A stretch of DNA of 64,000 bases from Gammaproteobacteria bacterium (ex Lamellibrachia satsuma) (GTDB lineage: Bacteria; Pseudomonadota; Gammaproteobacteria; Chromatiales; Chromatiaceae). The notes below the pieces were generated by a model that was not told the DNA's origin, did not search any database, and saw nothing but the letters and a program-made list of their open reading frames with translations. Positions 51,505 through 60,283 of this stretch are shown here, one piece after another (within the stretch, counting starts at the first letter, position 1; every line of letters starts with the position of its first letter). The stretch lies in the NCBI GenBank assembly GCA_019623805.1, contig CP053680.1, forward strand, positions 4,008,001 through 4,072,000. The letters are read 5' to 3'. A program made the position numbers and the translations under genes.

Positions 51505-53532
51505 TCAGGCACCACTCAAGTTAGTCCAGCCGGAGTCCGGATGAAACTGGTCGCCGTGCAGCTGTTCCAGCTCATTCAGGCGTTGGCGCATACGTGTTAA
51601 TCCACCGCTGTGAATGTAGTGCATCGGGCCGCCGCGGAAAGGGGCAAAGCCGGTGCCGAATATGATGCCGGCGTCTAGCAGATCCTCATCATCGACCACA
51701 TGTTCACGCAAGCAGGCCACTGCTTCATTGAGCAGACGAAAGATCATTCGGTCAGCCAGATCATTTGGCGCGTGAAACTGGCTATCCAGGTTCTCCTTGA
51801 TGGCCTTGCCCTTCTCGTAGCGATAGAAGCCCGCACCGGTTTTTACCCCCAACTGTTTCTGATCGACCATCACATGCAGTTGTTCAGGTACCTCAAGATC
51901 GAAGACAGGCGCCAGCTTGTTCGCCACGGCAAGACAGATATCGAGTCCCACCCGGTCTGCCAGTTCCACAGGTCCCATCGGCATGCCAAAGCGGGTGGCG
52001 GCATTGTCGATCAGCGGGCCGGGAACCCCTTCCTCCAGCAATTCTATCGCTTCCAGCAGATAGGGCATCAGGATGCGATTGACCAGAAATCCGGGACTGC
52101 TTCTGACCGGCAGGGGAAGGCGATCGATGCTGCGGGAGAAGGCGGCGCCTTTTTGCATTAACAGGGGATCGGTCTCTCTGCCGGAAACCACTTCTATCAG
52201 TTGCATCTTCGCCACCGGGTTGAAGAAGTGCAGTCCGATCAGGCGTTCAGGGTTTTCGAGCACTTCACTGATACTCTCCAGTGGAATGCTGGAGGTATTG
52301 GTGGCGAGCAGGGTGTCCGGCCCCACTTTTGATTCAAGGTCGCGGAACAGGGTCTGTTTGGCCTCCAGATCCTCATATATCGCCTCGATGACCACATCCG
52401 AGTGCTTTACCCCATAGCCTCTGGGGTCAGGCATCAATCGGTCCATGGCAGCCTGAACCAACCGTTTGGACTTCAGTTTGCGTTGAAACAGTTTGTGGGC
52501 GCGGTTTACCGCTTGGGTGAGGAATTTCGCCTCCCGATCCTGCAGTGTGACGCGCTGACCTTTCAGTGCGCACCATGCAGCGATGTCTCCCCCCATGATG
52601 CCGCCGCCGATGACATGCACCTGGCGGGATTTGAAGTCGATACCAGCCGCAACCGATTTGAGTCGCTCCTGCAGGAAGAAGACCCGAATCAGATTTTGCG
52701 CCGTTGGACCGGTGATCAGCTGGCCCAGATTTGTCGCCTCACTGGCAAACATGAGCTGCTCGTTTCCCCCGGTATCACGCCAGTGATCGATCAATGCGAA
52801 AGGGGCGGGGTAGTGGGCTTTGCGCACTTTTTTGGCCGTGACTCTGTGCAGTATCGGCGCGAGCAATTGTCGCGCGGGGGTGATGTTCAGCAGTTTTTGC
52901 CAGCCTACCGGTTGATGGGGTGGCGGCGCCGAGGTTATCAATTGCGATGCGGTATGTTTCAGTTGGCGCTCCGGTGCCGTTTGATCCACCAACCCCAACC
53001 GTTTTGCGCTGCGTCCACTGATACTGCGTCCACCCAGCATGAATTTCATTGCCGGAATTGGGCCCAGCAAGCGGACACTACGCACACTTCCCCCATAGCC
53101 TGGAAAGATGCCGAGCCGGACTTCGGGGAAGGAGAGGCGGGTTCCCTCGTCATCCTGTGTTATGCGATAGTCGCAGGCAAGGGCAAGTTCGAGACCGCCG
53201 CCGAGGCAGAAGCCATGAATCAGTGCCAGGGTGGGACAGGCCAGATCCTCCAGACGTTGGAAGATTCTGTGAACATGGTGGATATGCGCCTCAACCTGGT
53301 CAGGTTGCTGGGCCTTGCGGAAGTTTTTGACATCTGCGCCGGCGATGAATCCAGACTTTTTGTCGGAGAGGATGATCAATCCCTTGGGGGGATCGGCCTC
53401 GATCTCCGCCAGTATGCCATCGAACTGCTCAAAGGCATCTGTAGAGAGAATGTTGACCGGTGAGTCGGCATGATCGAAATGGAGCCAACTTATGCCGTCA
53501 GGGGTTCGTTCCAATTTCCAGTGTTTCTTCAT
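51505..53532 (-). CDS. Beta-oxidation multifunctional protein (enoyl-CoA hydratase / 3-hydroxyacyl-CoA dehydrogenase)
   Basis: The 675-residue protein has an N-terminal crotonase domain (residues 1-190; IAGADVKNFR, GFCLGGGLELALACDYRI, PEVRLGIFPGYGG with catalytic Glu). This is followed by a NAD-binding domain (VHVIGGGIMGGDIAAWCALKG) and a C-terminal dehydrogenase domain (GLHFFNPVAKMQLIEVV, SPGFLVNRILMPYLLEA). It performs steps two and three of fatty acid beta-oxidation, like FadB/FadJ. Being somewhat shorter than FadB, it is closer to FadJ. It overlaps the thiolase stop as ATGA. Confidence 0.92.
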   Translation of the reverse strand: MKKHWKLERTPDGISWLHFDHADSPVNILSTDAFEQFDGILAEIEADPPKGLIILSDKKSGFIAGADVKNFRKAQQPDQVEAHIHHVHRIFQRLEDLACPTLALIHGFCLGGGLELALACDYRITQDDEGTRLSFPEVRLGIFPGYGGSVRSVRLLGPIPAMKFMLGGRSISGRSAKRLGLVDQTAPERQLKHTASQLITSAPPPHQPVGWQKLLNITPARQLLAPILHRVTAKKVRKAHYPAPFALIDHWRDTGGNEQLMFASEATNLGQLITGPTAQNLIRVFFLQERLKSVAAGIDFKSRQVHVIGGGIMGGDIAAWCALKGQRVTLQDREAKFLTQAVNRAHKLFQRKLKSKRLVQAAMDRLMPDPRGYGVKHSDVVIEAIYEDLEAKQTLFRDLESKVGPDTLLATNTSSIPLESISEVLENPERLIGLHFFNPVAKMQLIEVVSGRETDPLLMQKGAAFSRSIDRLPLPVRSSPGFLVNRILMPYLLEAIELLEEGVPGPLIDNAATRFGMPMGPVELADRVGLDICLAVANKLAPVFDLEVPEQLHVMVDQKQLGVKTGAGFYRYEKGKAIKENLDSQFHAPNDLADRMIFRLLNEAVACLREHVVDDEDLLDAGIIFGTGFAPFRGGPMHYIHSGGLTRMRQRLNELEQLHGDQFHPDSGWTNLSGA

Positions 53533-54818
53533 TTTACCGCCTCCACCAACATTGCGCCGCCCTGGCCGCCACCGATACAGAGACTCGCCACACCGGTCTG
53601 CGCATTATTTTGATGCAGGGTCTTTACGAGATGCAGTACCAACCGCGCGCCGCTTGCGCCGACAGGATGGCCGATGCTGATGGCGCCGCCATCCACATTC
53701 AACCGATCTCTGGGGATAGGTGCGAGAGTTTCGTCAATACCCACTGTATTCTGCATGTAATCGGCATCCTTCCAGGCAGTGAGGCAGGCGAGTACCTGGG
53801 CTGCGAATGCTTCATTGATCTCCCAATAGTCGATGGCTTCACTCTCCATGTTTCGGCGCTGCAACAACCTGGCCATGGCATGCACCGGGCCCAGTCCCAT
53901 CTGACTGGGATCGAGCGCACTCCATTCGGTATCGATTATGCGGCCAAGTAACGGCAGATGGTGTTGCTCGACGGCACTTTCGGAAGCGAGTAACAAAAGG
54001 GCGGCGCCATCAGTCACCTGGGCGCTGTTGCCGGCAGTAACCTTGCCGACCGGGCGGTCGAAAACCGGTCGTAGACGGGCCAGCTTTTCCATGTCGCTGT
54101 CTTTGCGTAGTCCCTCATCCGTCTCATAGAGATTACCTTTGTTGTCGAAGATCGGTTCGATCTCATCCAGACGTTTTTCGTTGGTGGCCTGTGCGAGATG
54201 CTGATGACTCAAGAGGGCAAAGGCATCCATCGCCTCACGACTGATGTTGAATCGCCATGCAAGTTTTTCCGCAGTCTGTCCCATGGAGAGGCCGACGATC
54301 GGATCAGTCAGACCTCGCAGCAGAGCGATGATCAGCTGAAAATGGTGGGGACGCAGGGCGGCAAGCTGACGGCTGCGGGCGGTGAAACTCTTGGCCCGGT
54401 TCCATTGGCCGAGCCAGTTGAGCATGCGGTCGTTGATCAGTACCGGGTGGCGACTCATCGCCTCGGTACCGCCGGCCAGAACCAGATCACTTCGCCCAGT
54501 GGCGATGTTTTGTGCGGCACTGTCCAGCGCCTGTAATCCCGAGGCGCAGTTACGCTGTACAGTCCAGGCAGGCACCTTGTCGCCGCAGCCGATACGCAGC
54601 GCGGAAACCCGTGCGATATTGACCTCATCCGGACCGGATGAGACACATCCGAGGATGACTTCATCCAGTTGAGACGGACTGAAATTGTGCCGGGCCAGCA
54701 GTGGCCGTCCTGCGGCAACTGCAAGATCAGATGCCCGGAAGGGGCCGGGACGGCCCTTCATCTTTATGAACGGTGTGCGGCTGCCATCCACGATATAGAC
54801 GGGTCTCTTCTCTTCCAT
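53529..54818 (-). CDS. Acetyl-CoA C-acyltransferase (thiolase)
   Basis: The 429-residue thiolase has the active-site Cys in VQRNCASGLQALDSA, the His in the IGHPVGASGARL motif, and the C-terminal Cys region VASLCIGGGQGGAML. It removes acetyl-CoA in the final step of beta-oxidation. It is similar in length to FadI-type thiolases. Its stop overlaps the start of the multifunctional protein by four bases, implying translational coupling and complex formation. Confidence 0.93.
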   Translation of the reverse strand: MEEKRPVYIVDGSRTPFIKMKGRPGPFRASDLAVAAGRPLLARHNFSPSQLDEVILGCVSSGPDEVNIARVSALRIGCGDKVPAWTVQRNCASGLQALDSAAQNIATGRSDLVLAGGTEAMSRHPVLINDRMLNWLGQWNRAKSFTARSRQLAALRPHHFQLIIALLRGLTDPIVGLSMGQTAEKLAWRFNISREAMDAFALLSHQHLAQATNEKRLDEIEPIFDNKGNLYETDEGLRKDSDMEKLARLRPVFDRPVGKVTAGNSAQVTDGAALLLLASESAVEQHHLPLLGRIIDTEWSALDPSQMGLGPVHAMARLLQRRNMESEAIDYWEINEAFAAQVLACLTAWKDADYMQNTVGIDETLAPIPRDRLNVDGGAISIGHPVGASGARLVLHLVKTLHQNNAQTGVASLCIGGGQGGAMLVEAVK

Positions 54819-54848
54819 TATTCCTCTCCGCTCCTGATGTTTTAATTT

Positions 54849-54881
54849 GTAGGCCGGATCCGCAAGCTTGATCGGGCCTAC
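54849..54881. repeat. Palindromic intergenic repeat, GTAGGCC family
   Basis: GTAGGCC at 54849 and GGGCCTAC ending at 54881 form the stem, and GATCCGCAAGCTTGATC lies between. On the minus strand the right arm (GTAGG) provides the TAG stop codon of the fadE gene, as for two other genes in the window. Confidence 0.55.
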
Positions 54882-57355
54882 GCGGCACCAAGATGCCTGA
54901 TCGATGAGCCACCCTGTTTTCTTTTCCCGTTGTTCATAGGTAACAGGCTATCGAAGGCGTCAACCTGTATGACTTGGTCTCTTAACTTCTGCGTCTCCAG
55001 CACGAGCTGGGCATCGCTCTCCGTAAGGATGCCGATCTCCACAGCTTCGGCGACCATCACTTCGTTTGTGCCGGGGTGAATTTGTCCTGCCCGTCTTGCC
55101 TGTCGCAGTGTCTTCTCGATTGGGGCTGATGCCACTGCGGCCGCTAACGCCTGGTCGAGTCGCGCCACAGGTTCGTTGAGATCGCTGTTGAGAAATATCC
55201 CGGCGGTAAGCCGTGTTCTGGCCTCACCCGGCTGCAGGATGGCGCCTGCTACGGCGTAGTCTAGGCGGTCTGATGGTTTGTGGTAAGGCAGTCCTGTGGG
55301 GAAGGTGAGCAGTCTCACTATCCATGCCAACGGGCGAAACGGCAGATTGCGAAAAATTCCGATGAAGGCTTCCTGCATGCGATAGAGAGAGTCCTCCATT
55401 GCCCACTGCAGCAGTGGAATATCGGTAAAGCGCTGATGCCCGTCGATAAAGTGCTTGAGGGTGGCACTGGCAATGTAAAGTTCGCTCAGCAAGTCACCCA
55501 GCCGCGCAGAGAGGCGCTCTTTGCGTTTGAGTGCACCGCCCAGGGTCATCAGGGCGAGATCCGCCGATAGTGCGAAGGCAGCGCTCATCCAGTTGAGCTG
55601 CTGAAAATAGTGCCCGGCCACACCCTTTACGGGACGCTCGGAGAGATGTCCACGAGTGATTCCGAGCCAAAAAGTACGCGCCAGATTGGTGACGAGGAAA
55701 CCAATGTGTCCGAAGATCGCTTTGTCGAAGGTACTCAGCGCATGCTTCCACTCCTTCTCTTGAGCGGCGGAAAACTCCTGCAGGATATAAGGGTGGCAGC
55801 GAATTGCACCCTGACCAAAGATGATCATGCTGCGGGTCAGGATATTCGCTCCTTCCACAGTGATAGCGATCGGAATTGCCTGATAGACCCGGCCGATGAG
55901 GTTGCGTGGTCCCAGGCAGATACCGCTGCCGCCCTGGATGTCCATCGCATCGTTGACCACCTGGCGATAGCGTTCTGTGAGGTGGTATTTCACGATGGCG
56001 GAGATCACCGACGGTTTTTCACCACTGTCGAGCGCACTAACAGTCAGCAATCGGGCGGCATCCATCTGGTAGGTGATACCGGCGATTCTGGCAAGTGCCT
56101 CCTCGACACCTTCAAAGTTGCCGATGGGTTGTCCGAACTGACGGCGGACCGCAGCGTAGGTGCCGGTGTAGCGGCTGGCGGCCTTGCCGGCCCCTGTTGC
56201 CAGTGCCGGTAGTGAGATACCGCGTCCTTCGGAGAGACTTTCAACCAACATCTGCCACCCCTGGCCGATACCGGACTGCTCGCCGATCACCCAGTCGAGG
56301 GGAATAAAGACATCTTTGCCCCGGATGGGGCCGTTCTGGAACGGGATGTTCAGTGGCATGTGACGTTGCCCGATTTCAACGCCTTTCGTTTCACTGGGAA
56401 TCAATGCAACAGTGATTCCCAGTGAGGTATCACTACCCAGCAGGTGATCAGGATCGTAAAGTTTAAAGGCCAGTCCAATGAGCGTGGCCACTGGACCCAG
56501 CGTGATATAGCGTTTCTCCCAATTGAGACGAATACCGAGCATCCGCTGGCCATTAAACTCGCCCTCGGTGACCACCCCACTATCAGGAATTGCACCTGCA
56601 TCACTGCCGGCATCAGGACCGGTAAGAGCAAAACAGGGGATCTCCTCACCCTTTGCGAGTCTTCTGAGATAGCGATCTTTTTGCGTCTGAGTCCCATAGT
56701 GCAGCAGCAGTTTTGCCGGTCCCAGAGAATTGGGAACCATCACTGTGACGGCTGCAGCGATACTGCGGCTGGAAATCTTCATCACTATGGTGGAGTGGGC
56801 AAGGGCGGAGAACTCAAGACCACCATAGGCGCGGGGGATGATCATACCGAAGAGGCCCGACTGTTTGATAAATGACCAGACCGCTTCAGGCAGATCCTTG
56901 TCGTGATGAGTGATCTGCCAGTCGTCCAGCATTTTACAGAGTCGTTCGACTGGCCCGTCGATGAAAGCCTGCTCCTGTTCCGTCAATTGGGGTTCGGGTT
57001 GTTCCAGCAGCCGTTGCCAAACGGGTTGGCCACTGAAGAGTTCACCATCCCACCACACGTTTCCGGCATGCAATGCTTCACGCTCTGTTGATGACATGGC
57101 GGGCATGACACGCCGGAATTGTCTTAACAGTGGTCCGCTGATCAAGCGAAGACGCAGGTCCGGAAGCAGGTAGAAAAACATACCTGTACCGTAGGCAATC
57201 CAGGAAACAGTTGCCCCAAATATGCCGATCAGACCTCCCAGCTGCAGGGAGACGAGCAGGGCAGGGGGTAATAACACCCAGACGATAGCCTTGGCTGAAC
57301 TGTAGGCCAAAGCCCACAGGACGATCAGAATCAGAAGAGTGCCAATTGCCGCCAT
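54878..57355 (-). CDS. fadE: Acyl-CoA dehydrogenase FadE
   Basis: FadE makes the first, FAD-dependent double bond in fatty acid beta-oxidation. The protein has about 825 residues with two N-terminal membrane segments (LLILIVLWALAYSSAKAIVWVLLPPALL) and the large FadE-type dehydrogenase body: FGMIIPRAYGGLEFSALAHS, CFALTGPDAGSDAGAIP, and GAGKAASRYTGTYAAVRRQFG near the flavin, followed by a long C-terminal domain typical of gammaproteobacterial FadE. ATG 57355 is preceded by GGGAG at ideal spacing; GTG 57361 is two codons earlier. It heads the leftward fad operon. Its stop is supplied by a palindromic repeat. Confidence 0.94.
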   Translation of the reverse strand: MAAIGTLLILIVLWALAYSSAKAIVWVLLPPALLVSLQLGGLIGIFGATVSWIAYGTGMFFYLLPDLRLRLISGPLLRQFRRVMPAMSSTEREALHAGNVWWDGELFSGQPVWQRLLEQPEPQLTEQEQAFIDGPVERLCKMLDDWQITHHDKDLPEAVWSFIKQSGLFGMIIPRAYGGLEFSALAHSTIVMKISSRSIAAAVTVMVPNSLGPAKLLLHYGTQTQKDRYLRRLAKGEEIPCFALTGPDAGSDAGAIPDSGVVTEGEFNGQRMLGIRLNWEKRYITLGPVATLIGLAFKLYDPDHLLGSDTSLGITVALIPSETKGVEIGQRHMPLNIPFQNGPIRGKDVFIPLDWVIGEQSGIGQGWQMLVESLSEGRGISLPALATGAGKAASRYTGTYAAVRRQFGQPIGNFEGVEEALARIAGITYQMDAARLLTVSALDSGEKPSVISAIVKYHLTERYRQVVNDAMDIQGGSGICLGPRNLIGRVYQAIPIAITVEGANILTRSMIIFGQGAIRCHPYILQEFSAAQEKEWKHALSTFDKAIFGHIGFLVTNLARTFWLGITRGHLSERPVKGVAGHYFQQLNWMSAAFALSADLALMTLGGALKRKERLSARLGDLLSELYIASATLKHFIDGHQRFTDIPLLQWAMEDSLYRMQEAFIGIFRNLPFRPLAWIVRLLTFPTGLPYHKPSDRLDYAVAGAILQPGEARTRLTAGIFLNSDLNEPVARLDQALAAAVASAPIEKTLRQARRAGQIHPGTNEVMVAEAVEIGILTESDAQLVLETQKLRDQVIQVDAFDSLLPMNNGKRKQGGSSIRHLGAA

Positions 57356-57390
57356 CTTCACGCTCCCGCTGCTGTGCAGCTTTACATTAG

Positions 57391-57519
57391 GGAAGCTCTG
57401 ATAAACTGGGTCATTGTCATCTCGACCGTAGGGAGAGATCTCAAACTACAGAGTGCTTAACAGGTTTCGAGGTATGAGATTTCTCACTACGTTCGAAATG
57501 ACAATTAATCAGAGGCTCC
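57391..57519. repeat. MITE-like element with TTAG target duplication, 129 bp
   Basis: GGAAGCTCTGATAAACTG on the left and AATTAATCAGAGGCTCC on the right are imperfect terminal inverted repeats, extending inward through TCATTGTCATCTCG and CGAAATGACA. TTAG at 57387-57390 and 57520-57523 is a perfect 4-bp direct repeat of YTAR type, so this copy transposed into place. There is no coding capacity. Ends and target suggest mobilisation by an IS5-like transposase. Confidence 0.75.
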
Positions 57520-58440
57520 TTAGGTTTTATTCTCTAACGGCTGATACGTTTCATCTCCGGTATTTGGTTTCACCTCATGCAGATGTGTCACCTTGGCGCA
57601 GGGTTCGCAATAATTCTGCGCCTGTTCCGCGAATTCAGACTCATTGTCGTTGTACATCATGGCTTCATCACACCAGGGCAGACGCCGATAAACACCCAAG
57701 TCGTCCAATCCAAGAAACGGATACTTGATGATGTTGAAATAGGGGGAATAGTCGAAATCCTTGGGCGTGAAGAGCCTTGGATTACGTTTAAAGAACCGGA
57801 TGCTGCCATCATCGCTGCGATCGATAAATGGCAGGATGGGAAAATTTACCTGATTAAACGCCTCAGCCAACAGGCAGGAGCAAACCGTCCTTGTAGGACC
57901 GCCTGCATTATGTTCAAAGACGCTGGATCGCCAGCGTCGCGGCAGTATCGCCCAAGGGAATAAGAAGCGGGCCAGATCAAGCAGGTGGCGTACATCGTAG
58001 CTGCTTCCAAGTCCTCGTATTGCATAGCCTATCACCTCATGAGCGTCATCCGGCTCAAGTCCTGATGGGCGGCAGATCCGCAGGTGATCCATATGGTACT
58101 TGGATACTGGCGCCACGATGGTTCCTTCATGCAGAAGAGACTCGACCATCAATTGTTCGCTGGGATCTCCCTGAAAATGTTCGGCAACCAGCGCTTGCAG
58201 GTCTGGATCTCTGACGTCGTACAACCTGCCGATGTAGATCGCCGAGTGGGTCCAGGAGCTTTGGGTGATGATTTTTATCACCTCACTGACCCTGCTGCGC
58301 CCTTCCACCAATAGAACATCGCCGGGGCGTAACTCAAAGCTTAAACGTTTGAAATCGCACAATGGTGAGTTGGGTGGTGGGCCATCTTTGACCAGCCACT
58401 CGGAAATCGCTCTGGATAACCACTGCACAAAAATACTCAT
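57520..58440 (-). CDS. YiiX/YebB-like permuted papain-fold hydrolase
   Basis: The 306-residue protein begins at ATG 58440, with AGGTGG eight bases upstream. The YiiX-like core has LRPGDVLLVEGRSRVSEVIKIITQSSWTHSAIYIG (catalytic His) and TRTVCSCLLAEAFNQV with the Cys nucleophile, in the permuted order of NlpC/P60-like amidases. The C-terminal third holds PWCDEAMMYNDNESEFAEQAQNYCEP, with further Cys residues. There is no signal peptide. The TAA stop lies in the TTAG target duplication of a MITE, which inserted exactly at the gene end without changing the protein. Confidence 0.8.
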   Translation of the reverse strand: MSIFVQWLSRAISEWLVKDGPPPNSPLCDFKRLSFELRPGDVLLVEGRSRVSEVIKIITQSSWTHSAIYIGRLYDVRDPDLQALVAEHFQGDPSEQLMVESLLHEGTIVAPVSKYHMDHLRICRPSGLEPDDAHEVIGYAIRGLGSSYDVRHLLDLARFLFPWAILPRRWRSSVFEHNAGGPTRTVCSCLLAEAFNQVNFPILPFIDRSDDGSIRFFKRNPRLFTPKDFDYSPYFNIIKYPFLGLDDLGVYRRLPWCDEAMMYNDNESEFAEQAQNYCEPCAKVTHLHEVKPNTGDETYQPLENKT

Positions 58441-58452
58441 ATTAATAACCAC

Positions 58453-58806
58453 CTAATTTACTGTGGTACTTCCCAGTATAGACAGTCTTATTGGGTTTAG
58501 GGTTGCGCTGTTTATTTACACAAAAGGAGCGCATAGAAATAAATAATATAAAAAACAATGTGTTGTATTAATATTATGAAGTAATATCTGTATGAATTAA
58601 TGTTTTTTGGAGAACCGCCGATAGGTTATTGGATGAGATAAATTGTATTGCCCATTAACCATTTGCCTACAATAGTGAACATTTTTCAGCGCAGCATTGA
58701 CGGTGACAATTGAGGATATAAACAGATAAATACCAAACACCCCGAGTGGGTTCTCAAGGAACAGGTCCACCTACTGTTTGGAAATGCTGTAGTCGCAAAC
58801 CTTACC
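58453..58806. other. Intergenic gap, AT-rich, with coding-like end
   Basis: These 354 bases between two divergent genes are AT-rich from 58490 to 58640 and probably contain both promoters, although no clear boxes stand out. From about 58714 the frame of the downstream GGDEF gene already reads like protein (KHPEWVLKEQVHLLFGNAVV) but has no ATG, GTG or TTG back to a TGA at 58711. A GTG at 58703 opens MTIEDINR in another frame. Confidence 0.4.
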
Positions 58807-60283
58807 GTGATTGCGGCAGCGCTCCTGTTTACTGTGATAATGAAAGATAGCCTTGACCGCTTACTGCTTGTTCTGTGGGTGGGTTCAATGATGTCTTTTT
58901 GCGGCGTCCGCCTGCTTGTATGGAAGCGCTACAATCATAATGAAAATGCCGTTTCCCCGGAAATCTGGGTGAGGCGATATGTACAGAGCACTCTGGTTGT
59001 CAGCATGCTCTGGGCAAGTCTATCCCTGTTTCTCTATTTTTCTGATGACCTGGTAGTGCGAAGCCTGGTCTTCATGATGATTATTGGTGCAATTGCAGCA
59101 AGCGTCCCTGTTCTCTCCAGCATACTGCCCGCATTCTACGCTTACATCACTCCGATGGCTGCCGGACTGGCAGTTGCATTTATATTGGAAGGTTCAGCGT
59201 TCAATATTGCCGTTGGGGTTGCAGTGCCTGTCTATGCCGCGTTAATCGCACAGACGGCGATAAATACCAACCGACACCTGCGAGAATCCCTGATACTTCA
59301 ATATAAAAACCAGGCCCTTATTTCAGAACTTAACAGGGAGATTACGGATCGAAAGAGCGCGCAGCAGGCACTGAAAGAACACGGTGAGCAACTCGAGAAG
59401 CAGGTGGATGAACGTACCAATCAGTTGGTAGTGATCAACAGATCACTGGAAAAAGAGGTTGAGGAGCGCAGACGGGCTGAATATAACCTCACGCACTTGG
59501 CGCATCATGATGCGCTAACCAATCTTCCCAATCGTTTGTTGTTGGATGCTAGGCTCGAACACGCTATCGAAAGAGCACGTAGAAACGAATCTCAAGTGGC
59601 TGTGTTGTTCATGGACCTGGACAACTTTAAAAATATAAATGACAGCTTGGGCCATGCCGTAGGGGACGAGCTATTGCGTATGGTCGGCGAACGACTCCGC
59701 ATCGGTATAAGAGGAGATGATACGGTTTCCCGATTGGGTGGCGATGAATTTGTCATCGTCATGGAACAGGTCGAAAACCAGAATGTGATCGAACATCTGG
59801 CACAAAAACTGATGTCTACTCTCGAAGAGAAATTCGAGATCCAGAATCAGGCGCTATTTATCGGGACAAGTATCGGCATCAGCCTGTTTCCACAAGACGG
59901 AGATTCTGCTGAAAAACTGGTCGCTAATGCCGATGCGGCAATGTACCGGGCAAAAGAACAGGGGCGGCGTAATTACCAGTTTTACACCCATGAGTTGACA
60001 GAGACCGCACATGATCGGGTTATGCTGGAGGGTGGTTTGCGAAATGCAATGGAAGCACAAGATCTGGTGCTCTATTACCAACCACAAATCTCACTTGCCG
60101 ATGGCCGGATTACAGGCGTAGAGGCTCTGATACGTTGGGAGCATCCTGAATTGGGCCTGCTTCCGCCGGGACGGTTCCTGCAAGTTGCCGAAGACTCAGG
60201 CCTTATCATACCTATGGGCAACTGGGTTTTGCAGACTGCCTGCCAACAGATGAGTGCTTGGAAAAAGTCGGGGTTCCGACTAG
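58807..60283 (+). pseudogene. GGDEF-EAL protein, 5' part (split by IS701 copy 3)
   Basis: From GTG 58807 the frame encodes four or five membrane spans (a MASE-like sensor, such as LVFMMIIGAIAASVPVLSSILPAF), a coiled coil, and a complete GGDEF domain. The domain has HHDALTNLPNRLLLD, LFMDLDNFKNINDSLGH and the active-site loop RLGGDEF. The EAL domain starts with EALIRWEHPELGLLPPGRFL and is then cut at GFRL by an insertion sequence. The intact protein would make and break cyclic di-GMP. The remaining 5' part could still be an active diguanylate cyclase because GGDEF is complete. Confidence 0.9.

Noticed and set aside
52402..53463. 353-residue open frame opposite the multifunctional beta-oxidation gene
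   Set aside because: Lacks any family signal and lies entirely over a well-supported enzyme gene.
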